Source: Chloroflexota bacterium
GTDB taxonomy: Bacteria; Chloroflexota; Anaerolineae; Anaerolineales; UBA4823
NCBI GenBank assembly: GCA_030613705.1
Contig: JAUWLJ010000169.1
Coordinates: forward strand, 1 to 5,549
DNA: 5,549 nucleotides
Direction of reading: 5' to 3'
The translations under genes and the position numbers were made by a program. Shown here piece after piece: positions 1-5,549 of this stretch. The notes below the pieces were generated by a model. The model saw only the letters and a list, made by a program, of their open reading frames with translations. It had not been told where the DNA came from and made no database searches. Positions within the stretch are counted from its first letter, which is position 1; each line of letters begins with the position of its first letter.

Positions 1-140
1 ATAATTGTCCCCCAGAGATTTCAGTATTTACACTACGCTCCCCTATTCTCCAAAACCACTGACCGGTGAATTTATCGGTTCACAATATGAGCGAGTGCAT
101 AAGACAATTCATAATATGCAAATTTTTTTCCGTGTAAACA
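1..140. other. Non-coding flank downstream of the serine hydrolase
   Basis: This stretch follows the stop codon of the minus-strand hydrolase. I see no conserved coding sequence on either strand. A plus-strand frame that is open through here and on to about 493 runs antisense to the hydrolase and has no family features. No convincing rho-independent terminator is visible. There is an A/T run at 119-129, but it has no GC-rich stem in front of it on the minus strand, and the short ACCG/CGGT complementarity near 63-79 is too weak to call. Confidence 0.5.
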
Positions 141-1325
141 TCAAACCTCAATGGCATCCCATACTGCATCGGATATCTCTTGTAAGCGAACCTTATAGTC
201 TAAAGTGGAGAGAAATCGATTGCACAAAAAAACAACCACCGTGCCGGTTCTCTTATCCGCCCAGGCCATTGAAGTTCGTTGACCATATTGTCCAAATGTA
301 TCGACACTGCTCCCCTTTCCCATCCCATCTGGTAATTCCGGATGTAATCTGTGGTCACCTCCCAAGAAAAATCCATAACCCCACCGAGTATTCCTTCCTA
401 GCGAATCATCGAATCCTTCATAACCCAGCGATGTTGCCAATTGGACAGTCTCTTGTTTCAAAAACCGTTTTCCTGCATATTTGCCAGAATTAAGCAACAT
501 TTGAAAGAATATCGCCACTTCCCGAGCAGTACTATGTACAGAGGCAGCGGGAATAACCGCTGAGCGCACTTTTGTCAAATTAAATACACTCGCCACAAGT
601 TGATGGTCAAACGTACCAGAGCACAGGCGTGCATAAGATTTACTGCCAAACTCTGATACCTTCATGCTTGTATTGCCTAAACCCATCGGGATCAAGAATT
701 CATTTTTCAGATATACATCAATTGGCATCCCTCTAGCTCTGCGGATGACTTCTCCCAATATAAATCCAAAATTAAGGTAATGGTAAGCGGTCTTGCTCCC
801 AGGATCGAATTGTGGTTTTTGCCTTGCAATATTTAGAGTCAATTTTTCCAAATTCGATATATTAATAATTTGGTAAACAAATCCACGATTCGGTAATCCA
901 GCCTGGTGCAGCATAACCTGTTTGATGGTGATCCCTTCTTTTCCCTGACAGGAGAACTCAGGCCAGTAATACCCCACAGGTGCATCAAGATCTACAAGTT
1001 TCTCATCAACCAGTTTGAAAACACACGCACTGGTAAATGCTTTTGTTAATGAGAAAACCAGGAAGCGAGTGTCAGGTGTAATCTTATGCTTCCCACTCGT
1101 TCCCGTATAACCTCCATATCGGTCTAAGACAACACCACCATTTTTCAATACAACCAATTGAGCCCCAGGATGGAGTCCCTCTTGAAGTTGGCGGTCGAAT
1201 ACCTCTGACACATATTCAATCCCATCTGTTGATATTCCAGTATTAGAATCTGTAAACCCACTATTAAATATAATTGGTTCAGATATGGATGGATTCTTGT
1301 ATATTTTCATAGGTTCATCAATCAA
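141..1325 (-). CDS. Serine hydrolase of the beta-lactamase / EstB (CubicO) family
   Basis: This 394-residue protein has the class C beta-lactamase-like fold family signature. Seen in the sequence: S92-L-T-K95, the nucleophile and general-base SxxK motif; VMLHQAGLP at 138-146, matching the family's LLxHxSGL; Y183-L-N185 as the YxN motif; and the C-terminal strand FGQYGQ at 344-349 followed by MAWADKRTG. Family members are esterases, transesterases, D-aminopeptidases or beta-lactamases, and the substrate cannot be read from sequence. There is no signal peptide, so it is probably cytoplasmic. The third motif is usually HxG or KTG but here is Q346-Y-G348. The start used is TTG at 1325, one base after the stop of the upstream pseudogene. 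An in-frame ATG at 1310 (residue 6) is an alternative, and neither has a strong Shine-Dalgarno site. The first ~35 residues look unconserved. It probably belonged to one transcription unit with the nitroreductase and may now depend on read-through from it. Confidence 0.88.
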   Translation of the reverse strand: MIDEPMKIYKNPSISEPIIFNSGFTDSNTGISTDGIEYVSEVFDRQLQEGLHPGAQLVVLKNGGVVLDRYGGYTGTSGKHKITPDTRFLVFSLTKAFTSACVFKLVDEKLVDLDAPVGYYWPEFSCQGKEGITIKQVMLHQAGLPNRGFVYQIINISNLEKLTLNIARQKPQFDPGSKTAYHYLNFGFILGEVIRRARGMPIDVYLKNEFLIPMGLGNTSMKVSEFGSKSYARLCSGTFDHQLVASVFNLTKVRSAVIPAASVHSTAREVAIFFQMLLNSGKYAGKRFLKQETVQLATSLGYEGFDDSLGRNTRWGYGFFLGGDHRLHPELPDGMGKGSSVDTFGQYGQRTSMAWADKRTGTVVVFLCNRFLSTLDYKVRLQEISDAVWDAIEV

Positions 1326-1326
1326 C

Positions 1327-1884
1327 TCAAAACTCTAAACCCATAATATCTCTATTTTTATCAATTCGATTACCCCAGGTCTCATATGAAACTAATTCAC
1401 TTAGTGGTTTGCATTCCTTTTTACCAGGGTTTCCAGCAGGGTATCCCAAAGACATAAATTCAATTGGATCTGCATTGGATAGGATCTGGAGGGCTTTACG
1501 AGCTTCTTCAACAACAAATGAGACCAGCAACAGGTTCCAAATCCTAGATCAGCTGCCGCCAGACTCAGGTGATCCATCATGATAGCAATTAAATCAACAG
1601 TGTAGGATTTTCTATCTGCCCGAACCCTCCCCTGCTCCGGGATGACACACCCACAAATCGGGGCTGGGCGATGATGAACCAGTCGCGGTGATAAATTTAT
1701 TGAAGTTGCTTTTTTCCTTCCGTGTGAACAACAATCATCCGGCCAGGTTGTCAATTGGCAATCGTGGAGGTAATTTAACAGCTGATAAAACCAATTTAAA
1801 CAGCTCTGGAGCATTTGTCTTAGGTAAATAACCCCTTACACTGGAGCGATGTCGAACCAAACTTTGAAATGCATGGAATTCCAC
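1327..1884 (-). pseudogene. Nitroreductase-family flavoprotein, frameshifted and interrupted by stops
   Basis: The pieces together cover a whole FMN nitroreductase of about 186 codons, but in three frames. From 1884 to about 1766 the frame reads FQSLVRHRSSVRGYLPK and LVLSAVKLPP, the N-terminal FMN-phosphate-binding RxRxSxR region. From about 1765 to 1650 a second frame gives TIAN, stop, QPGRMIVVHTEGKKQLQ, stop, IYHRDWFIIAQPRFVGV, matching the family's NRQPWRFIVV and following helix. From about 1649 to 1524 a third frame reads RADRKSYTVDLIAI and MDHLSLAAADLGFGTCCW, the core dimer helix and GTCW motif. From about 1524 to the stop at 1327 the first frame returns with EEARKALQIL, MSLGYPAGNP and the C-terminal PLSELVSYETWG. 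Each junction is a -1 (or +2) shift, and stops lie at 1753-1751 (TGA, where Arg of NRQP is expected) and 1699-1697 (TAA). The GTG at 1884 is the first start in frame after a stop at 1890. An ATG at 1901 reading MISLEEWNS in another frame may be the ancestral start. Almost certainly not functional. Confidence 0.87.
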
Positions 1885-1907
1885 TCCTCAAGTGAAATCA
1901 TCTATGA

Positions 1908-1913
1908 ATTATA
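1908..1913 (-). promoter_or_regulatory. Candidate -10 box for the nitroreductase/hydrolase unit
   Basis: The minus strand reads TATAAT here, a perfect -10 consensus, 23 bases before the GTG at 1884. The predicted transcription start would fall near 1901, close to the alternative ATG at 1901, which would make a leaderless message possible. No good -35 hexamer is found 16-18 bases upstream (ATCCTG at the 17-base spacing), so the call rests on the -10 box and position alone. Confidence 0.3.
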
Positions 1914-1953
1914 ATCTTATCCTATATTCTCAGGATGAATCGAAGAACCTGTT

Positions 1954-1975
1954 ACAAACTAGTGAGGGGGTTTGT
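1954..1975. repeat. Inverted repeat ACAAAC-N10-GTTTGT in the divergent intergenic region
   Basis: Perfect six-base arms (ACAAAC 1954-1959, GTTTGT 1970-1975) flank a ten-base G-rich spacer. With a one-base bulge the pairing extends to TTACAAAC / GTTTGTTAA. It sits just upstream of the exporter's TATAAT and covers where its -35 would lie, a position suited to a regulator operator acting on the exporter or on both divergent units. A six-base repeat can occur by chance. Confidence 0.35.
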
Positions 1976-1990
1976 TAAATCCAGATGGCG

Positions 1991-1996
1991 TATAAT
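1991..1996 (+). promoter_or_regulatory. Candidate -10 box for the ABC exporter
   Basis: A perfect TATAAT lies 29 bases before the exporter's start codon, giving a predicted short leader of about 23 bases containing the T-rich stretch and the ribosome binding site. At a 17-base spacing the -35 position reads GGGTTT, a poor match. TTGTTA at 1972-1977 is a better hexamer but only 13 bases away. Weak -35 similarity could mean an activator-dependent or non-consensus promoter. Confidence 0.42.
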
Positions 1997-2011
1997 TTTA
2001 TCTTTTTTGGA

Positions 2012-2019
2012 AAGGTGAG
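2012..2019 (+). promoter_or_regulatory. Ribosome binding site of the ABC exporter
   Basis: AAGGTGAG is a good Shine-Dalgarno match ending six bases before ATG 2026. It fixes that codon as the start and supports the MFHGGWWS N-terminus. Confidence 0.75.
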
Positions 2020-2025
2020 CTGTCC

Positions 2026-3927
2026 ATGTTTCACGGTGGTTGGTGGTCTCTAATCAGAGCGGATGAATCAAAAGGAAAGGCGAAAATCGATCGAAAGCTC
2101 CTATTGCGCATCATGGCATATGCACGACCTTATTGGGGCAATATTGCGATTGTCCTAATTGCCATAGTTGTCATTTCATTGATCGAGCTGATACCACCTC
2201 TTCTCTTCCGTACATTGATCGATGTTGTTATCCCACAAAAAGATTTCAGACAATTGACAATCCTAGCGCTAGCTATGATCGGGATCCCAATCATCAGCGG
2301 ATTGATTGGGATTGTTGATAGATACTTCAGCGCGAAAGCTGGAGAAGGGATTATTTTCGATCTGCGTCAGGAGATGTACGACCATTTGCAAAGAATGTCA
2401 CTTCGTTTTTTCACTCACACCCGATCTGGCGAAATTGTCTCCCGCTTCAGTAGTGATGTGGTGGGTGCCCAAAACGCCATTACTGGCACAATACCCAATA
2501 TCGTTACGAACCTGGTTACGTTGCTTTCAACCCTTGTGGTCATGATCACAATTGATGCACGTCTAACCATCCTGTCAATTGCAGTGCTGCCATTATTTCT
2601 ATTACCAACCAGGCGGGTTGCTCGAATCCTGAGGGAAATCCGCCGAAAAGCTATGGAATACAACGCAGATCTTAGCAGCCTGATCACTGAAACATTAAGT
2701 ATTAATGGAGCTTTATTAGTTAAAACATTTGGACGGCAACGACAAGAATCTGAGCGCTTTAGAGATATCAACGAGAACGTACGCGATGTAGGGGTTAGAC
2801 GCGCCTTGGTTGGTCGTTGGTTCTTCATGGGATTAGGCATTTCCGGAGCTATCGGTACCGCATTAATTTATTGGGCTGGTGGTTATCTAGTTATGTCAGA
2901 TGTATTAACTATCGGTACAATCGTCGCCTTCGCAGCTTATTTGACTCGTTTATATGGCCCGATCTCTTCACTGACGAACGTTCAAGTTGATTTTGCAACT
3001 TCAATGGTCAGCTTCGAGAGAGTCTTCGAATACTTAGATTTACCAATTGATATTCAAGATAAGCCTGGAGCGATTGAGTTATCCGAAGTTGACGGATTAG
3101 TCTCTTTTGATAATGTATCCTTCAGCTACTTCAGTGTTGAAGATAGGCAACCCAAAGATGCTAATGGCGGGCAACCATCTTATGCCGATGAGGATAAAAC
3201 CAAATCTGTTGTTCCTGATATCACCAGTCGATGGGCGCTCAAAGACGTATCTTTTGAAATATCACCGGGGAAATTAGTCGCCCTGGTTGGTCATTCTGGA
3301 GCAGGAAAAACAACTATCACCTATCTGCTTCCCAGATTATATGATCTTACTGGTGGCAAAATCTCCCTGGATGGCTACGATATTCGCGACATAACTCAAG
3401 AATCTCTTGCCGATCAGATCGGAATAGTTACCCAAGAGACATACCTATTCCATGATACTGTCCGGGCGAACCTTTTGTACGCGCGGCCAGAGGCTGATCA
3501 GGAAGAAATCACCGCAGCATGTAAGGCAGCTAATATACACGATTTTATCCAGGGATTACCTGATGGCTATCATACCGTTGTTGGTGAACGAGGTTATCGA
3601 TTAAGTGGTGGAGAGAAGCAGCGCTTGGCGATCGCACGCGTGATCCTTAAAAATCCGCGTATACTCATCCTTGATGAAGCCACCTCCCATCTCGATTCTC
3701 ACAACGAAGCATTGATCCAGGCCGCTCTTGCCCCTCTAATGATAGGAAGAACCAGTTTGGTGATAGCTCACCGCCTATCAACAATCCTTGCTGCCGATAA
3801 TATTCTCGTTCTTGATCGTGGTCAGCTCATTGAACAAGGTACTCATAGTACCTTGTTGGATCAAGGGGGTTTGTATGCAGAACTCTACGAAACTCAATTC
3901 AAAGGTGAGAATTTAGAAATTGATTAA
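2026..3927 (+). CDS. ABC exporter half-transporter (permease-ATPase fusion)
   Basis: This 633-residue inner-membrane exporter uses ATP to move a substrate outward. The substrate is not predictable; drugs, lipids and peptides are all handled by this family. The type IV exporter membrane domain spans about residues 35-330, with hydrophobic segments near 38-60, 77-98, 155-175, 178-195, 264-288 and 293-310. The ATPase domain is complete: A-loop Tyr368, Walker A GHSGAGKTT 422-430, Q-loop Gln470, X-loop VVGERG 518-523, signature LSGGE 526-530, Walker B ILILDE 546-551 with catalytic Glu551, D-loop SHLD 554-557 and switch His582. All catalytic residues are present, so a homodimer would have two competent sites. 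About 34 hydrophilic, acidic residues (369-402) are inserted between the A-loop and the next beta strand, absent from typical MsbA-like proteins. Length is slightly above the usual 570-600. There is no adjacent partner gene. It appears to be transcribed alone from its own promoter. Confidence 0.95.
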   Translation: MFHGGWWSLIRADESKGKAKIDRKLLLRIMAYARPYWGNIAIVLIAIVVISLIELIPPLLFRTLIDVVIPQKDFRQLTILALAMIGIPIISGLIGIVDRYFSAKAGEGIIFDLRQEMYDHLQRMSLRFFTHTRSGEIVSRFSSDVVGAQNAITGTIPNIVTNLVTLLSTLVVMITIDARLTILSIAVLPLFLLPTRRVARILREIRRKAMEYNADLSSLITETLSINGALLVKTFGRQRQESERFRDINENVRDVGVRRALVGRWFFMGLGISGAIGTALIYWAGGYLVMSDVLTIGTIVAFAAYLTRLYGPISSLTNVQVDFATSMVSFERVFEYLDLPIDIQDKPGAIELSEVDGLVSFDNVSFSYFSVEDRQPKDANGGQPSYADEDKTKSVVPDITSRWALKDVSFEISPGKLVALVGHSGAGKTTITYLLPRLYDLTGGKISLDGYDIRDITQESLADQIGIVTQETYLFHDTVRANLLYARPEADQEEITAACKAANIHDFIQGLPDGYHTVVGERGYRLSGGEKQRLAIARVILKNPRILILDEATSHLDSHNEALIQAALAPLMIGRTSLVIAHRLSTILAADNILVLDRGQLIEQGTHSTLLDQGGLYAELYETQFKGENLEID

Positions 3928-4157
3928 TTCAGATTTGGATTTATATTTAATCGACATACCAGGAAAAGTTGACTAAATAATCACAGTAAACATACATTCC
4001 TCTTCGAACTAAAACCGGAAACTAATTGGCACCTAACAACCCACGTGTGAACAGGTCAATATGTGCTGCTCACACGCGTATGACACACACCGGAAAAACT
4101 TATCGTGAGAAATAAATCATTTAACTTTGGTGATATTAATTGCTGAGGTGAGAGAGA
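3928..4157. other. Convergent intergenic gap
   Basis: These 230 bases lie between the ends of the exporter (plus) and the dehydrogenase (minus). I found no coding sequence, RNA gene or clear rho-independent terminator for either gene. The one structured element is the inverted repeat at 4044-4076. The gap is long for two convergent genes and could hold decayed sequence, but nothing recognisable remains. Confidence 0.5.
4044..4076. repeat. Inverted repeat CGTGTGA-N19-TCACACG
   Basis: Perfect seven-base arms (4044-4050 and 4070-4076) are separated by 19 bases. A related TGTGTGTCA on the minus strand follows at 4081-4089. The place between two convergent genes suggests a transcript-end hairpin, but no T-run follows on either strand and the loop is long, so it is not called a terminator. 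It could equally be a protein binding site or chance. Confidence 0.4.
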
Positions 4158-5312
4158 TTATTGTGACAGTTCAAGAATTGTGTACATTTCATCTGGAGTG
4201 AGGAGAACAGGATTTCCTTTCATGCTGCTGGAGCTGGCAGCTTTTACGATAATTTCGGGATAGTCTACTTCTAAAACCCCAAATTGGGAAAGCGGAGGAA
4301 TTCGTAAATCAGACTTTAATTGCGCAATGAACTCCACTGTATCTTCAGCATTGCACTCAACATTTCCAGTCAAGGTCTGTGCGATACGTTCATACCGCGA
4401 GAGATAATCAGATTTTGAATTTTTTTTCTGCAAAGCTCGGATATTAACTTTCAAGACTGCAGGCAGTAATGATGCACAGATCTCTCCATGTGGAGTGGGA
4501 TACATTCCTCCTAAGACGCCGGCAAAACCGTGCACTGCACCAAGCTTTGCATTTGCCAGGGCGAATCCACTAAATAAGCTCGCCAAAGACATCTTAGCCC
4601 GTGCTCCAAGATCTAAGCCATCATGGTAGACTTCGCGAATAGAAGCCGCCGCATATTCCAGTCCTTCCTGACAGAATGCGTCTGTGATTGGATTTGCTTG
4701 ATTTGAAACATATGGTTCAATCAATTGTGTTATTGCGTCCATCCCTGTTGAAGCAGTTATCTCTGGAGGCATGCTGATGGACAATTCCGGGTCAATCAAA
4801 GCAACCTTTGGCAACATGTATTGTGACCGTAAGCTCACCTTTAGCTTATGATCCTCAACACCAATAACCGCATTTCGAGTTACTTCGCTTCCTGTTCCTG
4901 CAGTAGTAGGAATGGCGATCATTGAGATACCCGGAGTCGAAATTTCCTTTCCCTGACCAATAACTTCCAGATAGTCACAAACATCACCTTCTTGAGCTGA
5001 TAATAACGCAATAGCCTTGCCGGTATCGATAACGCTTCCACCACCGATCCCAATCACCAAGTTACATCCATCGAAACGACACAATTCAATTCCTGTTCTC
5101 ACAACATCTATCGTTGGCTCTGTATTTACAGAGTACGATAAATATTTAATTCCAAAATCAGAAAGGGATAAATTAAAACTGGAGTATCGATCCAGCGAGC
5201 TGCCGCAGACAACCAACGCTTTACTGCCCTCTCTCCTGGCAATCTTTCCAATTTGACTAATTTTGCCGTTGCCAAAAATGATCTGGCTTGCAGTGGCGAA
5301 TTCAAATTGCAT
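4158..5312 (-). CDS. Iron-containing (group III) alcohol dehydrogenase
   Basis: This 384-residue cytoplasmic NAD(P)-dependent oxidoreductase interconverts an alcohol and its aldehyde or ketone; the true substrate is unknown. The N-terminal Rossmann-like domain (about 1-180) has the dinucleotide-binding G90-G-G-S93 loop with Asp96 and Lys99, and PTTAGTGSE at 135-143. The all-helical C-terminal domain carries the metal site: Asp192, His261 (VHGFAG) and His275 (TPHGE) are present, with 14 residues between the histidines as in FucO. The fourth ligand, His at four residues after the Asp in FucO, is Gln196 here (GMDAITQLIEPYVS). SSMKGNP near 362-368 also fits this branch of the family. Length is normal. 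The ATG at 5312 has a strong Shine-Dalgarno site and matches the usual FEFATASQIIFG start. It is monocistronic within the window. Related enzymes include maleylacetate reductases and lactaldehyde or butanol dehydrogenases, so no gene symbol is given. Confidence 0.93.
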   Translation of the reverse strand: MQFEFATASQIIFGNGKISQIGKIARREGSKALVVCGSSLDRYSSFNLSLSDFGIKYLSYSVNTEPTIDVVRTGIELCRFDGCNLVIGIGGGSVIDTGKAIALLSAQEGDVCDYLEVIGQGKEISTPGISMIAIPTTAGTGSEVTRNAVIGVEDHKLKVSLRSQYMLPKVALIDPELSISMPPEITASTGMDAITQLIEPYVSNQANPITDAFCQEGLEYAAASIREVYHDGLDLGARAKMSLASLFSGFALANAKLGAVHGFAGVLGGMYPTPHGEICASLLPAVLKVNIRALQKKNSKSDYLSRYERIAQTLTGNVECNAEDTVEFIAQLKSDLRIPPLSQFGVLEVDYPEIIVKAASSSSMKGNPVLLTPDEMYTILELSQ

Positions 5313-5322
5313 AGTATATGAT

Positions 5323-5328
5323 CCTCCT
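5323..5328 (-). promoter_or_regulatory. Ribosome binding site of the alcohol dehydrogenase
   Basis: The minus strand reads AGGAGG, the full Shine-Dalgarno consensus, ten bases before ATG 5312. This supports that start and suggests efficient translation. Confidence 0.75.
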
Positions 5329-5477
5329 CAGATCTTGCATCTTATCAAACTTAACAATTCCCGCTCTTTTATAGTATTTCCAGATGCTTCTATTAGTGGC
5401 TATACGCAATATATTAAGAATGACTTGTATAGAAGGTATCCACATTTCAATCCGATTAAATCATTCGAAATTTTATC

Positions 5478-5496
5478 ACTTCGTTTGGCCCGAAGT
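5478..5496. repeat. Palindrome ACTTCG-N7-CGAAGT
   Basis: Perfect six-base arms (5478-5483 and 5491-5496) enclose a seven-base loop TTTGGCC. It overlaps the candidate -35 of an outward-facing promoter, a typical place for a repressor operator. Alternatively it is a hairpin nine bases after the possible minus-strand stop at 5506, but no T-run follows, so a terminator is less likely. Confidence 0.4.
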
Positions 5497-5512
5497 TGCT
5501 GAATGTTATAAT
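5485..5512 (+). promoter_or_regulatory. Candidate promoter facing out of the window
   Basis: TTGGCC (5485-5490) and a perfect TATAAT (5507-5512) are 16 bases apart on the plus strand, a reasonable sigma-70-type pair with a moderate -35. It would drive a gene starting beyond 5549, divergent from the dehydrogenase. That gene is not visible, so the call is tentative. Confidence 0.33.
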
Positions 5513-5549
5513 TTCGATACCTCAACAAGGACCTCCCCAGAATAGCATT

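Larger units (their letters stand above)
5313..5549. other. Upstream region of the dehydrogenase, window edge
   Basis: No convincing gene lies here. On the minus strand the first bases from 5549 are open in two frames: one stops at 5508-5506 after reading GEVLVEVSKL, the other runs about 49 codons to a TAG near 5403. Either could be the tail of a gene beginning outside the window, but no family is recognisable. The dehydrogenase promoter must lie here; I see only AT-rich candidates such as ACTATAAAAG around 5369-5378 (minus strand) without a good -35. Confidence 0.4.

Noticed and set aside
5..493. Open plus-strand frame of 162 codons
   Set aside because: It is antisense to the 3' end of the serine hydrolase, which has clear family motifs, and the frame shows no domain or composition of a real protein.
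1401..1814. A separate 137-residue protein on the minus strand
   Set aside because: Only its middle to C-terminal part resembles nitroreductase. The first ~60 residues are out-of-frame reading of the same gene, so it is a piece of the pseudogene.
1327..1884. Programmed frameshifting in the nitroreductase
   Set aside because: Three shifts with no slippery heptamers or downstream structures, plus two in-frame stops, fit decay much better.
2415..2840. Open minus-strand frame of 141 codons inside the exporter
   Set aside because: It lies wholly within the exporter's membrane domain on the opposite strand and its Arg/Ser/Thr-rich translation looks like a shadow.
2026..3927. Inactive partner of a heterodimeric exporter
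   Set aside because: The catalytic Glu551, the LSGGE signature and His582 are all canonical, so there is no sign of a degenerate ATP site.
4044..4076. CRP/FNR-like site from TGTGA and TCACA words
   Set aside because: The half-sites are 21 bases apart rather than 6, and the site lies downstream of both genes.
4029..4100. Integron attC site suggested by CCTAACAACC next to an inverted repeat
   Set aside because: No matching GTTRRRY end or paired inner boxes follow, and there is no integrase or cassette structure.
5263..5502. Open plus-strand frame of 79 codons across the dehydrogenase start
   Set aside because: It overlaps the dehydrogenase start and its ribosome binding site on the other strand, has no good ribosome binding site of its own and no recognisable features.

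Overview
The window is an ordinary-looking stretch of bacterial chromosome with moderate, slightly AT-leaning base use. It holds three intact genes and one decayed gene. The ABC exporter (N-terminus MFHGGWWS, a long hydrophilic insert in the nucleotide-binding domain, an LSGGEKQR signature and a SHLDS D-loop) and the alcohol dehydrogenase subtype (GMDAITQLIEPYVS) resemble sequences I associate with Chloroflexota, particularly Anaerolineae. That assignment is from memory of the families and is low to moderate confidence. I see no RNA gene, CRISPR array, insertion sequence or phage gene.

Left part (1-1884, minus strand): a two-gene unit. The upstream gene is a nitroreductase-family flavoprotein that is clearly broken. 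Its homology runs through three reading frames and meets two in-frame stops. It is followed, one base after its stop, by an intact cytoplasmic serine hydrolase of the beta-lactamase/EstB/CubicO type. That hydrolase keeps the SxxK and YxN motifs but has Gln where the third motif usually has His.

Middle part (1885-3927): a short divergent intergenic region carries TATAAT boxes on both strands and an ACAAAC/GTTTGT inverted repeat. It leads into a complete plus-strand ABC exporter half-transporter with its membrane and ATPase domains fused. All ATPase motifs are intact. No partner half-transporter is present, so it may work as a homodimer, or its partner may lie elsewhere.

Right part (3928-5549): a 230-base convergent gap without genes contains a CGTGTGA/TCACACG inverted repeat. 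It is followed by a minus-strand iron-containing (group III) alcohol dehydrogenase with a strong Shine-Dalgarno site, in which one of the four usual metal ligands is Gln. The last 237 bases are non-coding or nearly so. They hold a perfect ACTTCG/CGAAGT palindrome that overlaps a candidate outward-facing promoter.

The genes do not form an obvious pathway. The nitroreductase/hydrolase pair was probably one transcription unit, while the exporter and the dehydrogenase look independently transcribed. I did not find convincing evidence of a new biological system. The best leads are the nitroreductase pseudogene and the two His-to-Gln active-site departures.
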